DNA of 64,000 bases from Flavobacterium sp. LHD-80 (GTDB lineage: Bacteria > Bacteroidota > Bacteroidia > Flavobacteriales > Flavobacteriaceae): assembly GCF_030929605.1 (NCBI RefSeq), contig NZ_JAVFVS010000005.1, positions 372,001-436,000 of the forward strand. Reading direction: 5' to 3'. Made by a program: the position numbers and the translations under genes. Positions 23,041-31,180 of the stretch are shown here, piece after piece; position 1 is the stretch's first letter, and every line of letters starts with the position of its first letter. Under the pieces are notes generated by a model, which saw only the letters and a list, made by a program, of their open reading frames with translations, was not told where the DNA came from and did no database searches.

Positions 23041-23799
23041 CTATCTCGTAAAAACCAAATGATTTCCTTTTGAAAGATTCGCATCAAATTGATATCCTTC
23101 GTAATTGAAACCTTTTAAATCGTCTATTGTTTCAGCATTTGTGTCGATTATATAACGAACCATCATTCCTCTCGCCTTTTTCGCAAAGAAACTGATCATT
23201 TTTAATTTTCCGTCTTTGTAATCTTTGAAATCTGGAGTAATTACAGGAACTTTTAATGCTTTTACATCAACCGCAGAAAAATATTCATTGCTTGCTAAAT
23301 TCACAAATAACTCGCCTTTTTTTAGTTCTTTATTTAGCGCTTTTGTAACTGTAGGTTTCCAAAATTCATGAAGATTTTTAGATTCTCCCACTGGCATTTT
23401 TGTTCCCATCTCTAGACGATAAGCTTGCATTAAATCTAATGGTTTCAAAAGACCATAAAGTCCAGACAAGATTCTTAATTTATCTTGCAAAACATCTAAT
23501 TTCTCTAACGGAATTGAATAAGCATCTAAACCCGTATAAACATCTCCATCAAAAGTATAAACCGCTGGACGCGCATTTTCAGGCGTAAAAGGAGTTTTCC
23601 AATCTTGATTTCGCTTCCAATTTAAATCGGCTAGTTTGTCTGAAATCGACATTAATTCAGATAATTCAGAGGGCTTTTTTTGTTTTACTACTTTATGAAC
23701 CACGCGTGCTTCTTTTAAAAAATGCGGTTCTGTATATTGTGCAGTTGGTAATTCTTTTTCAAAATTTAAGGACTTCGCTGGCGATATAACTATTTTCAT
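23041..23799 (-). CDS. yaaA: Peroxide stress protein YaaA (UPF0246)
   Basis: A 252-residue protein of the YaaA family, which in E. coli lowers free iron and DNA damage under peroxide stress and binds DNA. The N-terminal MKIVISPAKSLNFEKE is the family signature; SGLYGLLKPLDLMQAYRLEMGTKM and ISFFAKKARGMMVRYII are the other conserved blocks. I start at ATG 23799; the -7 box at 23820-23827 leaves no room for the longer frame. It ends against the octamer repeat. Confidence 0.93.
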   Translation of the reverse strand: MKIVISPAKSLNFEKELPTAQYTEPHFLKEARVVHKVVKQKKPSELSELMSISDKLADLNWKRNQDWKTPFTPENARPAVYTFDGDVYTGLDAYSIPLEKLDVLQDKLRILSGLYGLLKPLDLMQAYRLEMGTKMPVGESKNLHEFWKPTVTKALNKELKKGELFVNLASNEYFSAVDVKALKVPVITPDFKDYKDGKLKMISFFAKKARGMMVRYIIDTNAETIDDLKGFNYEGYQFDANLSKGNHLVFTR

Positions 23800-23819
23800 T
23801 TGTGCTTTTTTGTATGATT

Positions 23820-23827
23820 CAAAAATA
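23820..23827 (-). promoter_or_regulatory. yaaA -7 box
   Basis: TATTTTTG on the minus strand (TAnnTTTG), about 20 bp before the ATG at 23799. Confidence 0.5.
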
Positions 23828-23895
23828 CAAATTGAATTTTTAAAAATTAGAGATTGCAATTGATTTGTTTTATGACATTATAAATGATTTTTTTC

Positions 23896-24053
23896 GCCAC
23901 GAATTACACTAATTTGCACTAATTATTCTTTTGCGCAAATTGTTATATTTTTTGCCGCAGATTACAGGATTTAAAGGATTAAAAAAATCTGTGCGAATCT
24001 TTTTAATCTGTGGCAGAAAAAATAAATTCGTGAAAATTCGTGAAATTCGTGGC
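23896..24053. repeat. Nested palindromes: GCCACGAATT outer, GCCGCAGATTA inner
   Basis: The outer arms GCCACGAATT (23896-23905) and AATTCGTGGC (24044-24053) enclose an inner pair GCCGCAGATTA (23954-23964) and TAATCTGTGGC (24004-24014, one mismatch). Outer-arm sequence recurs at 50263-50311 and, degenerate, at 13614. Confidence 0.75.
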
Positions 24054-24145
24054 AACCCTTTCTCAATTCATAAAAATCGACGTTCCAAAATGTGAAATTG
24101 TTCAAAAAAGTGAGCTTTAGATTATAATAGGCATTTTCTATGTTG

Positions 24146-24153
24146 TAAATTTG
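24146..24153 (+). promoter_or_regulatory. -7 box for CCA-adding enzyme gene
   Basis: TAAATTTG, a TAnnTTTG match, 30 bp before the ATG at 24183; a start at GTG 24210 would also fit. Confidence 0.5.
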
Positions 24154-24182
24154 CATGCATTTTATTTATACTTAAATTTAAA

Positions 24183-25643
24183 ATGCATTTTTATTCAAAA
24201 ATTGAATTCGTGGCTATACAAACAAATTATAAAACTGCTTTACAAAACAAAATATTCGATATTATTTCGAAAGCTTCTCAGGAACTAAATGTTGAATCCT
24301 ACGTGATAGGAGGATTTGTTCGTGATTTGCTTTTAAAACGAGGTTCTAAAAAAGATATTGACGTTGTAGCGGTGGGAAGCGGTATTGAATTAGCGCTTAA
24401 AGTTTCTCAATTACTTCCGAACAAACCAAAAGTTCAAGTTTTTAAAACTTATGGAACTGCGATGCTTCGTTTTGAAGATACAGATATTGAATTTGTTGGT
24501 GCCCGAAAAGAATCATATAATTTTGACAGCCGAAATCCGATTGTGGAAAACGGAACTTTACAGGATGATCAAAATCGTCGTGATTTTACGATCAATGCCT
24601 TGGCTTTATCTTTAAACGAAAATAATTTTGGAGATCTTCTAGATCCTTTTAATGGGTTAGCACATTTAGAAAGCAAAACAATCAAAACGCCTTTGGATCC
24701 AGATATTACGTACTCTGATGATCCTTTGCGAATGCTTCGCGCGATTCGTTTTGCCAATCAATTAAATTTTGAGATTGAAGAAAATTCGCTAAATGCCATC
24801 ACAAAAAATGCCGAAAGAATAAAGATTATTTCTGGCGAAAGAATCGTAGATGAATTAAACAAAATTCTTTCTACAGATAAACCTTCGACAGGATTTTTAC
24901 TTTTATATAAAACTGGACTTTTAGATTTGATCTTACCTGAATTAACAGCTCTGAATCAGGTTGAAGAAGTTGAAGGTCATACACATAAAAACAATTTTTA
25001 CCACACGCTTGAAGTGGTTGATAATATCTGCCCAAATACAGATGATGTTTGGTTGCGCTGGTCGGCTTTGTTGCACGACATTGGAAAGGCACCAACGAAA
25101 CGTTTCAATAAAAAACAAGGTTGGACTTTTCACGGGCATGAGTTTTTAGGCGGAAAAATGGCAAAAAAAATATTTGAACGTTTGCACATGCCATTAAATC
25201 ACAAAATGAAATTTGTGCAAAAAATGGTCATTATGAGTTCACGTCCGATTGTTTTGGCTCAGGATATTGTAACCGACAGCGCTGTTCGTCGTTTGGTTTT
25301 TGATGCAGGCGAAGATGTAGAAAGTTTAATGACTTTATGCGAAGCAGATATCACTACCAAGAATCCAGCAAAATTCAAGAAATATCATAAAAATTTCGAA
25401 GTTGTTCGCAAGAAAATTGTTGAAGTTGAAGAACGCGATCATGTTCGTAATTTTCAACCGCCAATTTCTGGTGAAGAAATTATGGAAATGTTTGACTTAA
25501 AACCTTCACGCGAAATTGGAGTTTTGAAAGAAGCCGTAAAAGAAGCTATTTTAGAAGGTGATATTCCGAATGAATATCAGGCTGCTTATGATTTTGTGAT
25601 TAAAAGAGCTGAAAAGTTAGGCTTAAAAAAAGTAGAGAAATAA
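24183..25643 (+). CDS. CCA tRNA nucleotidyltransferase / poly(A) polymerase family with HD domain
   Basis: A nucleotidyltransferase that completes or repairs the CCA end of tRNAs, 486 residues. The polymerase-beta-like head shows YVIGGFVRDLLL and KKDIDVVAVG with the metal-binding Asp pair. RRDFTINALALSL, DPLRMLRAIRFANQL and GERIVDELNKIL are the neck motifs. The C-terminal half is an HD phosphohydrolase: HTHKNNFYHTLEVV, LLHDIGKAPTKRF and GHEFLGGKMAKKI. It is followed after 12 bp by the heme A synthase gene. Start could be ATG 24183 or GTG 24210. Confidence 0.93.
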   Translation: MHFYSKIEFVAIQTNYKTALQNKIFDIISKASQELNVESYVIGGFVRDLLLKRGSKKDIDVVAVGSGIELALKVSQLLPNKPKVQVFKTYGTAMLRFEDTDIEFVGARKESYNFDSRNPIVENGTLQDDQNRRDFTINALALSLNENNFGDLLDPFNGLAHLESKTIKTPLDPDITYSDDPLRMLRAIRFANQLNFEIEENSLNAITKNAERIKIISGERIVDELNKILSTDKPSTGFLLLYKTGLLDLILPELTALNQVEEVEGHTHKNNFYHTLEVVDNICPNTDDVWLRWSALLHDIGKAPTKRFNKKQGWTFHGHEFLGGKMAKKIFERLHMPLNHKMKFVQKMVIMSSRPIVLAQDIVTDSAVRRLVFDAGEDVESLMTLCEADITTKNPAKFKKYHKNFEVVRKKIVEVEERDHVRNFQPPISGEEIMEMFDLKPSREIGVLKEAVKEAILEGDIPNEYQAAYDFVIKRAEKLGLKKVEK

Positions 25644-25655
25644 GTATTTAATAAA

Positions 25656-26681
25656 ATGAAAAAAGAGAATAAATCAGTAATCATTTGGTTACTATCAGGT
25701 TGTGTTTTATTATTTTTAATGGTTGTCGTGGGCGGTATTACACGTTTAACCAATTCAGGTTTATCAATGACCGACTGGCATTTGGTAACCGATACATTTC
25801 CGCCATTAACTGATGCTAAATGGCAAGCGGCCTTTGACGAATACAAGAAGTTTCCTGAGTATCAAAAAATCAATATTCACAACGATTTTCAATTAGCAGA
25901 TTATAAATTCATTTATTTCTGGGAATGGTTTCACCGTTTCATTGGCCGCATTATCGGTTTGGTTTTCTTTGTTCCGTTTGTTTACTTTTTAGTTAAAAAG
26001 AAATTAGATACAGATACTATCAAAAAATGTGTCGTGCTTTTAGGAATGGGTGCTTTTCAAGGTTTTCTTGGCTGGTTCATGGTTCGCTCTGGTTTAATTG
26101 ACAATCCAGATGTTAGTCATTTTAGACTTTCTCTTCACTTGACTTTTGCATTTATCACTTTTGCCTACACACTTTGGGTGGCGCTTGATTTGATTTATCC
26201 TGAAAGAAATATCAATAAAATAATTCCGCTTCGCACAATCGCCCGCTATGCTTTAGTCGCTTTGTTAATTCAGATTATTTACGGTGGATTTGTTGCTGGC
26301 CTAAACGCTGGATTAATTCACAATCACTGGCCTTTAATGAGCGATGGACAATTTATTCACGAATCGGTTTTTATTGAGCAATCGACTTTAGTGAAAAATT
26401 TAATTGAAGGGAAAAGTGGTGTTCAGTTTGTGCACAGAACTTTTGCTTATGTAGTTGTTGGGATTATTCTTTTTCTTTTCTTCAAAAGCAAAAAATATAC
26501 GCTTACTAGTACACAATCAAACGGAATAAAAACGTTAGTTGCTTTTGTTTTCATTCAGTTTTTACTTGGCGTTTTCACTTTATTATATAGTGTTCCATTA
26601 GCTTTAGGATTAATTCACCAAATTATGGCGTTTTTCCTTTTGAGCGCGATGACGTATACCTTGCATCGATTGAGTAAATAA
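25656..26681 (+). CDS. Heme A synthase (COX15/CtaA family)
   Basis: Oxidises heme O to heme A for cytochrome aa3-type oxidases. 341 residues with about eight membrane helices in two four-helix halves. The paired heme-ligand histidines are visible in FWEWFHRFIGR, SLHLTFAF, FVHRTFAYV and GLIHQIMAF, and GGITRLTNSGLSMTDW is the COX15-type signature loop. It lies 12 bp downstream of the CCA enzyme gene and is followed by a terminator. Confidence 0.94.
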   Translation: MKKENKSVIIWLLSGCVLLFLMVVVGGITRLTNSGLSMTDWHLVTDTFPPLTDAKWQAAFDEYKKFPEYQKINIHNDFQLADYKFIYFWEWFHRFIGRIIGLVFFVPFVYFLVKKKLDTDTIKKCVVLLGMGAFQGFLGWFMVRSGLIDNPDVSHFRLSLHLTFAFITFAYTLWVALDLIYPERNINKIIPLRTIARYALVALLIQIIYGGFVAGLNAGLIHNHWPLMSDGQFIHESVFIEQSTLVKNLIEGKSGVQFVHRTFAYVVVGIILFLFFKSKKYTLTSTQSNGIKTLVAFVFIQFLLGVFTLLYSVPLALGLIHQIMAFFLLSAMTYTLHRLSK

Positions 26682-26704
26682 AATCGAATATATTAAACCA
26701 TAAT

Positions 26705-26733
26705 AAAAGCTGTCACACTAGGACAGCTTTTTT
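26705..26733 (+). terminator. Terminator after heme A synthase
   Basis: AAAAGCTGTC and GACAGCTTTT form a 10-bp stem with a 7-nt loop ending in T residues. Confidence 0.85.
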
Positions 26734-26786
26734 GCTGATCAGAATATTTATAAAATTTATTCTATGTAAAAAAACCCAGCGGGGTA

Positions 26787-26914
26787 AAATATTTATAGAA
26801 TTACAATAAGACAAATAAAAAAAGCTCCGGAGGAGCGACATATTTTTTCTTCTAATATATGTCGCTCCTCCGGAGCTTTAGGTTGCAAACATTTATTTTT
26901 TCCTATAAATATTT
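26787..26914. repeat. Nested palindrome with CTCCGGAGGAGCGACATAT arms
   Basis: Inner 23-bp perfect arms (26821-26843 and 26857-26879) carry GCTCCGGAGGAGC, itself near-palindromic. Outer arms AAATATTTATAG (26787-26798) and CTATAAATATTT (26903-26914) enclose them, and fragments GCGGGGT and CGCTTCTCCGAAGC flank. It separates two convergent transcription units. Confidence 0.8.
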
Positions 26915-26972
26915 CGCTTCTCCGAAGCTTATAAAAAAACTATCCTTTTGAGATAGCCTTTTATTTGGATTT

Positions 26973-27740
26973 TTATCCCAGCCAGGTTTTAAAATCCTGT
27001 ACTTTTTCACGGCTTACAATTACCTCATCTTCTTTGTAAGTGGGCAAAATAACTTTAAGTCGGGAATTGGTGTACACCTGAATTTCTTTAATTGCTTGAA
27101 GCGGTACGATAAATTTTCTGCTTACGCGAAAGAAATTCTTCATATCTAATTCTTGTTCCAGAATTTCCAGAGTCGAATCGATTAAATAATTTCGGTTATC
27201 AAAAGTATGAATGTAGGTTCCTTTGTTTTCGCTAAAAAAACATTCGATTTCATCTGTAGTAATTACTTTTAAATGCTGTCCGATTTTAACGGTAAATCTC
27301 TTTTTGTAATTTTTCTCAAAAGGATTTGACAACATCTGACGAATTTGCTCAAAATCCAGTTGAAGATTCGAACTTTCAGAAACTGCTTTTGGAAGTCGCA
27401 ATTTAAATTTTTCAACAGCAACTTCAAGGTCATCTTCATCAATTGGTTTTAAAAGATAATCGATGCTGTTCAATTTGAATGCTTTTAAGGCATATTCATC
27501 ATAAGCAGTTGTAAAGATGATGGCGCTTTTAATATCTATTTTTTCAAAAATTTCAAACGACAAACCGTCCGATAGCTGGATATCCAAAAAAATCAAATCT
27601 GGATGTTCGTTGTTTGCAAACCAATCTACTGATTCTTCTACAGAATGCAGCATGGTTTTTACTGCAATATCCAGTTTTTCAAGCTTTCTCTGCAATAATC
27701 TTGCTGCAGGTTTTTCGTCTTCTATAATTAGTGTGGTCAT
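26973..27740 (-). CDS. LytTR family response regulator
   Basis: A 255-residue two-component response regulator with an N-terminal receiver and a C-terminal LytTR DNA-binding domain. The receiver has the acidic pair in IIEDEKPA, the phospho-acceptor Asp53 in IFLDIQLSDG and Lys98 in YLLKPID. The LytTR part shows KIGQHLKVITTDEIECFFSENKGTYI and FFRVSRKFIVPLQAIKEI. It is the last gene of the minus-strand operon that starts with a TPR-like protein and a LytS-type kinase and contains six 2TM genes; its partner is presumably that kinase. Confidence 0.95.
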   Translation of the reverse strand: MTTLIIEDEKPAARLLQRKLEKLDIAVKTMLHSVEESVDWFANNEHPDLIFLDIQLSDGLSFEIFEKIDIKSAIIFTTAYDEYALKAFKLNSIDYLLKPIDEDDLEVAVEKFKLRLPKAVSESSNLQLDFEQIRQMLSNPFEKNYKKRFTVKIGQHLKVITTDEIECFFSENKGTYIHTFDNRNYLIDSTLEILEQELDMKNFFRVSRKFIVPLQAIKEIQVYTNSRLKVILPTYKEDEVIVSREKVQDFKTWLG

Positions 27741-27775
27741 TTATTTGGCTAAAAAATTGAAAATTCAATTCAAAA

Positions 27776-28144
27776 TTACTCCCATTTATTGGTATTTTGG
27801 GCTTCTTTTTCCATAAATTTTTGGATTTTCTTTTGTTCCCAATCTTTGGTAAAAAAGACATCGGGTCCAAATACCGAAAATGCATGAATTAATAATGCTA
27901 TTCCCCAATAAAATGCGGTAGAATATGTATGCCAGTCTGTTAAACCGTTGTAAATTATATCTTTTCCAAATATATCGCGGTTCAAATTTGTTATTATAAT
28001 TATTGCATTTACAATAATATAAATTCTCAAATGCGAGTAAAAACCTTTTATTCTTTTTACTTTTCTGTATGCAATATTGAAGTTTTCATCTTTGCTAAAT
28101 TCTTCGTCATAATCTTCAAAAACATTTCTTCTAAAACGTCCCAT
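27776..28144 (-). CDS. 2TM domain protein, paralogue 6
   Basis: A 122-residue protein with two central membrane helices and a charged C-terminal tail, of the 2TM-domain family found in Bacteroidota next to or fused to histidine kinases. It shows YRKVKRIKGFYSHLRIY, then a hydrophobic hairpin with WGIALLIHAFSVFG, and ends DWEQKKIQKFMEKEAQNTNKWE. Nearly the same layout as the next gene upstream, so it arose by duplication. An N-terminal MGRFRRNVFEDYDEEF stretch is shared only with paralogue 5. It ends 35 bp before the response regulator. Molecular role unknown. Confidence 0.85.
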   Translation of the reverse strand: MGRFRRNVFEDYDEEFSKDENFNIAYRKVKRIKGFYSHLRIYIIVNAIIIITNLNRDIFGKDIIYNGLTDWHTYSTAFYWGIALLIHAFSVFGPDVFFTKDWEQKKIQKFMEKEAQNTNKWE

Positions 28145-28162
28145 TTTAAATTTCTTTTAAAG

Positions 28163-28531
28163 TTATTGCCATTTATTGCTCTTTTGCGATTCTTGATTCA
28201 TGTATTCCTGAATTTTTTTCTGCTCCCAGTTTGATCCAAAAAATAACTCGGGTCCAAAAACTGTGAAAGCGTGAATCAATAAAGCAATTCCCCAAAATAT
28301 CGCAGTTGAATACGTTTCCCAGTCAAAAAAATCGTTTTCATTAAATCTAATCCTTAGAAAATCTCTGTTCATATTAGTAACAATAAGGATTATGTTCACT
28401 ATCAAATAAACTTTTAAATGCGAGTAAAAACCTTTTATCCTTTTTACTTTTTTATATGCTATTTCAAAGTGTTCATCATTTTTAAATTCATGTCCGTATT
28501 CTTCGTACATGCGTCTTCTATAGCGTCCCAT
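28163..28531 (-). CDS. 2TM domain protein, paralogue 5
   Basis: A 122-residue 2TM protein and the closest relative of paralogue 6: it starts MGRYRRRMYEEYGHEF and has the same IKGFYSHLKVY, FWGIALLIHAFTVFGPELFFG and WEQKKIQ segments. Two membrane helices are separated by a hydrophilic loop of about 20 residues, which is longer than in paralogues 1-4. It is spaced 18 bp from each neighbour, unlike the 2-bp spacing further upstream in the array. Role unknown. Confidence 0.85.
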   Translation of the reverse strand: MGRYRRRMYEEYGHEFKNDEHFEIAYKKVKRIKGFYSHLKVYLIVNIILIVTNMNRDFLRIRFNENDFFDWETYSTAIFWGIALLIHAFTVFGPELFFGSNWEQKKIQEYMNQESQKSNKWQ

Positions 28532-28549
28532 TTTGTTTTTATTTAAGGA

Positions 28550-28855
28550 TTATTGCCATTTTTTTTTGTTCTCTTTTTCTTTCTCCATGAACTCTTTGAT
28601 CTTTTTTTCTTCCCAGTCTTTTCCTAGAACCGGAAATAATTCAAAAACCTTCAATCCATGAAAAAGAACTCCAACGCCCCACCACATTAATGGCCAATAA
28701 AACCAAAGATGATTTGGTGAAGTCATTAAATTTATAACAATCAAAACTATGTTTACTGAAATGTAGGCCGTTAAGTTTCCATAAAAACCTTTAATATTCT
28801 CGACTTTCTTTTTTGCCAAGTAATATTTGTCTTCGTCGTTAAAATTTACTTCCAT
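28550..28855 (-). CDS. 2TM domain protein, paralogue 4
   Basis: A 101-residue 2TM protein. It starts at ATG 28855, two bases after the upstream stop, like the other array members; a start 12 bp earlier would overlap. Sequence: KKKVENIKGFYGNLTAY, helix 1 with VLIVINLMTSP, then LWFYWPLMWWGVGVLFHGLKVF, helix 2, then DWEEKKIKEFMEKEKENKKKW. Helix 1 and the loop are closest to paralogues 1 and 2. Confidence 0.85.
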   Translation of the reverse strand: MEVNFNDEDKYYLAKKKVENIKGFYGNLTAYISVNIVLIVINLMTSPNHLWFYWPLMWWGVGVLFHGLKVFELFPVLGKDWEEKKIKEFMEKEKENKKKWQ

Positions 28856-28857
28856 GA

Positions 28858-29187
28858 TTACTCCCATTTTTGTTTTTTTACTTTTTTATCTAAAAGGCTT
28901 TTCATTTTTCGCTCTTCCCATTCTTCATCAAAGATTTTATACGAAGCAAACAAATCAATTACAGATACTAAAAATACACTTGTCCAGATTACCATTACAA
29001 CACTGTTTAAATATTGTATCGGAAAGAAGTTAAGCGAAACTCCGTAAAATTCTTTTAAAATATAGATTATGAGCCCAATTGCATAAATAAATGCATGTAT
29101 ATATAAGGATTTAAGTTTGACAACTTTTTTGCTGAAGATTTGTTGAAACTCAAATTTTTCTTGGTCATTATTACAATTTGTTTCCAT
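28858..29187 (-). CDS. 2TM domain protein, paralogue 3 (divergent)
   Basis: A 109-residue array member, the most divergent. It keeps the KVVKLKSLYIHAFIY lead-in, two hydrophobic helices and the tail EEWEERKMKSLLDKKVKKQKW, but has lost the NLMTSP loop and the WG...H motif of its neighbours. ATG at 29187 follows the upstream TAG stop by two bases. Its divergence suggests a separate role or relaxed constraint. Confidence 0.75.
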   Translation of the reverse strand: METNCNNDQEKFEFQQIFSKKVVKLKSLYIHAFIYAIGLIIYILKEFYGVSLNFFPIQYLNSVVMVIWTSVFLVSVIDLFASYKIFDEEWEERKMKSLLDKKVKKQKWE

Positions 29188-29189
29188 GA

Positions 29190-29492
29190 CTATTTCCAAG
29201 TTTGTTTATTCTTTTCCTTTTCTAAAATTTCTTTTATTTTTCGTTCTTCCCATTCTTTACTGAAGCTGGGGGAAATTTCAAAAGTCTTTAACCCGTGTAT
29301 CACTACTCCTATTCCCCATCCAAAAACACACCATATAAACCATAAATATTCTGGCGAAGTCATTAAGTTTATAACTATCAAGATTATAGTTACAAGAATA
29401 AAAACGGTTAGGTGCTCGTAAAATCCTCTAATCTCTTTTACTTTTTTTTGAGCTTTTTGATAACGTTTTGCATCAGTATGATCAGGTTCCAT
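29190..29492 (-). CDS. 2TM domain protein, paralogue 2
   Basis: A 100-residue 2TM protein: QKKVKEIRGFYEHLTVF, helix 1, NLMTSPEYLWFIW, helix 2 with GWGIGVVIHGLKTF, tail SKEWEERKIKEILEKEKNKQTWK. About two thirds of its residues appear shared with paralogue 1 and with the domain fused to the kinase. It starts two bases after the upstream stop. Confidence 0.87.
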   Translation of the reverse strand: MEPDHTDAKRYQKAQKKVKEIRGFYEHLTVFILVTIILIVINLMTSPEYLWFIWCVFGWGIGVVIHGLKTFEISPSFSKEWEERKIKEILEKEKNKQTWK

Positions 29493-29494
29493 GA

Positions 29495-29797
29495 TTATTG
29501 CCAGATTTGTTTGCTGTTTTCTTTTTCTAAAAGCGCTCTAATTTTTCGTTCTTCCCATTCTTTGCTAAAAGCCGGAGAAAACCTAAAAGCTTTCATTGCA
29601 TGCATGACGATTGCAAATCCCCAACCTAACAAAGACCAAATAAACCATAAATAACCTGGAGAAGTCATAAGATTTACCACTATTACAATTGGATTACAAA
29701 GAAGAAACACGGTCAAATGTTGGTAAAATTCTTTAATCTCTTTTACTCTTTTTTGAGCCTCATAGTAACGTTCTGTTTCAGTATAATCTGGTTCCAT
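29495..29797 (-). CDS. 2TM domain protein, paralogue 1
   Basis: A 100-residue 2TM protein directly after the kinase gene (TAA, two bases, ATG). QKRVKEIKEFYQHLTVF, NLMTSPGYLWFIW and GWGFAIVMHAMKAF match the kinase-fused domain closely, and the tail SKEWEERKIRALLEKENSKQIWQ shares WEERKIR. Both ends of the chain face the cytoplasm if the two helices form a hairpin. Role unknown. Confidence 0.87.
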   Translation of the reverse strand: MEPDYTETERYYEAQKRVKEIKEFYQHLTVFLLCNPIVIVVNLMTSPGYLWFIWSLLGWGFAIVMHAMKAFRFSPAFSKEWEERKIRALLEKENSKQIWQ

Positions 29798-29799
29798 GA

Positions 29800-31158
29800 T
29801 TATTTCCAGTTTTGCTTGTTGTTTTCTTTCTCTAAAATCTCTCTAATTTTTCGCTCTTCCCAATCTGAGCTGTATCCAAAAACTTTAAAAGCATGCATTA
29901 CAACTCCAAATCCCCAGCCTAAAGCCGAAAACCAAAACCACTGAAATCCAGGAGAATACCTCAAATTTATAAAAATTAAAAATGGAATCACACAACAATA
30001 TGAAATTACATTTCCGTAAAATCCTTTTAATTCTTCTACTCTTTTTTTAGCTCTGAAATAAGCTTTATTTTCATCGCTATAGTCTGCACTTGTTTCCATA
30101 ACTGTTATTTGTTTGGTTAAAATCGGAATCTTAACGGTGAACGTTTCTTCATTTTGCTCAATCACCACTTTTCTGTTCGTTACAATTCCGTATCGGTTTA
30201 CAATATTCTGCAGTCCAACTCCTTTTCGGTCCTGCAAGACTTCTTTCTTTTGAAAATCATTCTGGATTGCCAGATAATCTCCATCAATAAATATTCGAAT
30301 GTGTAAAGGCTTTTGCTCACTTACAACGTTGTGCTTTACAGTATTTTCTAATAAAAGCTGTAACGACAGCGGTACTACTTTTGCATCTGGATTTATATCT
30401 GTTGTTGGCAATTCATAAAACAGACTATTTTCGAAACGCATTTTCAGCAAATTCATATAGGTTTTTGCGAATGACAATTCATCTTCAACAGATACTAATT
30501 CTTTATCTTTTTGCTCTAAAACATAGCGATAAATTTTAGATAAAGAAGTTGTAAATCGCTGTGCATTATCTGGATTTTCTTCGATCAAAGAACTTAAAAC
30601 ATTCAAGCTGTTGAAAAGGAAATGCGGATCAATCTGATTTTTTAAACTTTCGAATTGGGCATTTGCCGTTCCTGCGATAATCTTTTGCTGTGTTATTTCA
30701 AATTTTGAAGCTTGTTTCCACTTTACCATAAAACTTCTGGCTTGCAGGAAAGTTGAAACTGCTAGAGAAACTACAATATAAAAAAGATGCACCCAAAGCA
30801 TTCTAGCACTAAAAAACACATCTAAAGTCACATGCTGCAGAACAACAAAAATGAAATAATTTATTCCTAAAACTACAGGAACTGTATAAAGAACCGTACA
30901 AAGAATTCCGTAATAAACTCTCAGATTCGTGTGCTCCAGCCAGTCCCATTTTTTATCAAGAAAGACACTGATGTATCCGTTCCCGAAACCGAGTCCGAAA
31001 GAATAAAGACAGCTCACAAAAAAAGTTACTGCAACGTTTTTAACACTTAAATCGTCACCTAAAAATGCTGAAAACAATATGGCAAAGACCATAGAAATTT
31101 TGAAACAGGTTATCGTTCCACTTCTTACATCTGCAAAGCTACTTCTATAGTCTTTCAT
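29800..31158 (-). CDS. LytS-type histidine kinase fused to a C-terminal 2TM domain
   Basis: A 452-residue sensor kinase. The N-terminal 140 residues hold about four membrane helices without a recognisable extracellular sensor domain. The His_kinase domain has the phospho-acceptor His179 in NQIDPHFLFNSLN and the ATP-site N box in LLLENTVKHN, followed by GVGLQNIVNRYG. From residue 354 (Met, codon at 30099) a full 2TM domain of 99 residues is fused in frame; it starts with MET like the free 2TM genes. The fusion looks like a first array member joined by loss of a stop. The six free copies and the LytTR regulator follow in one operon. Confidence 0.92.
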   Translation of the reverse strand: MKDYRSSFADVRSGTITCFKISMVFAILFSAFLGDDLSVKNVAVTFFVSCLYSFGLGFGNGYISVFLDKKWDWLEHTNLRVYYGILCTVLYTVPVVLGINYFIFVVLQHVTLDVFFSARMLWVHLFYIVVSLAVSTFLQARSFMVKWKQASKFEITQQKIIAGTANAQFESLKNQIDPHFLFNSLNVLSSLIEENPDNAQRFTTSLSKIYRYVLEQKDKELVSVEDELSFAKTYMNLLKMRFENSLFYELPTTDINPDAKVVPLSLQLLLENTVKHNVVSEQKPLHIRIFIDGDYLAIQNDFQKKEVLQDRKGVGLQNIVNRYGIVTNRKVVIEQNEETFTVKIPILTKQITVMETSADYSDENKAYFRAKKRVEELKGFYGNVISYCCVIPFLIFINLRYSPGFQWFWFSALGWGFGVVMHAFKVFGYSSDWEERKIREILEKENNKQNWK

Positions 31159-31180
31159 TCTAAATCAGCTTAAATTGGTT

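Larger units (their letters stand above)
23800..24182. other. Gene-free stretch between yaaA and CCA enzyme
   Basis: Holds the yaaA promoter (23820-23827), a nested palindromic element (23896-24053) and the promoter of the next gene (24146-24153). No open frame looks coding. Confidence 0.7.
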
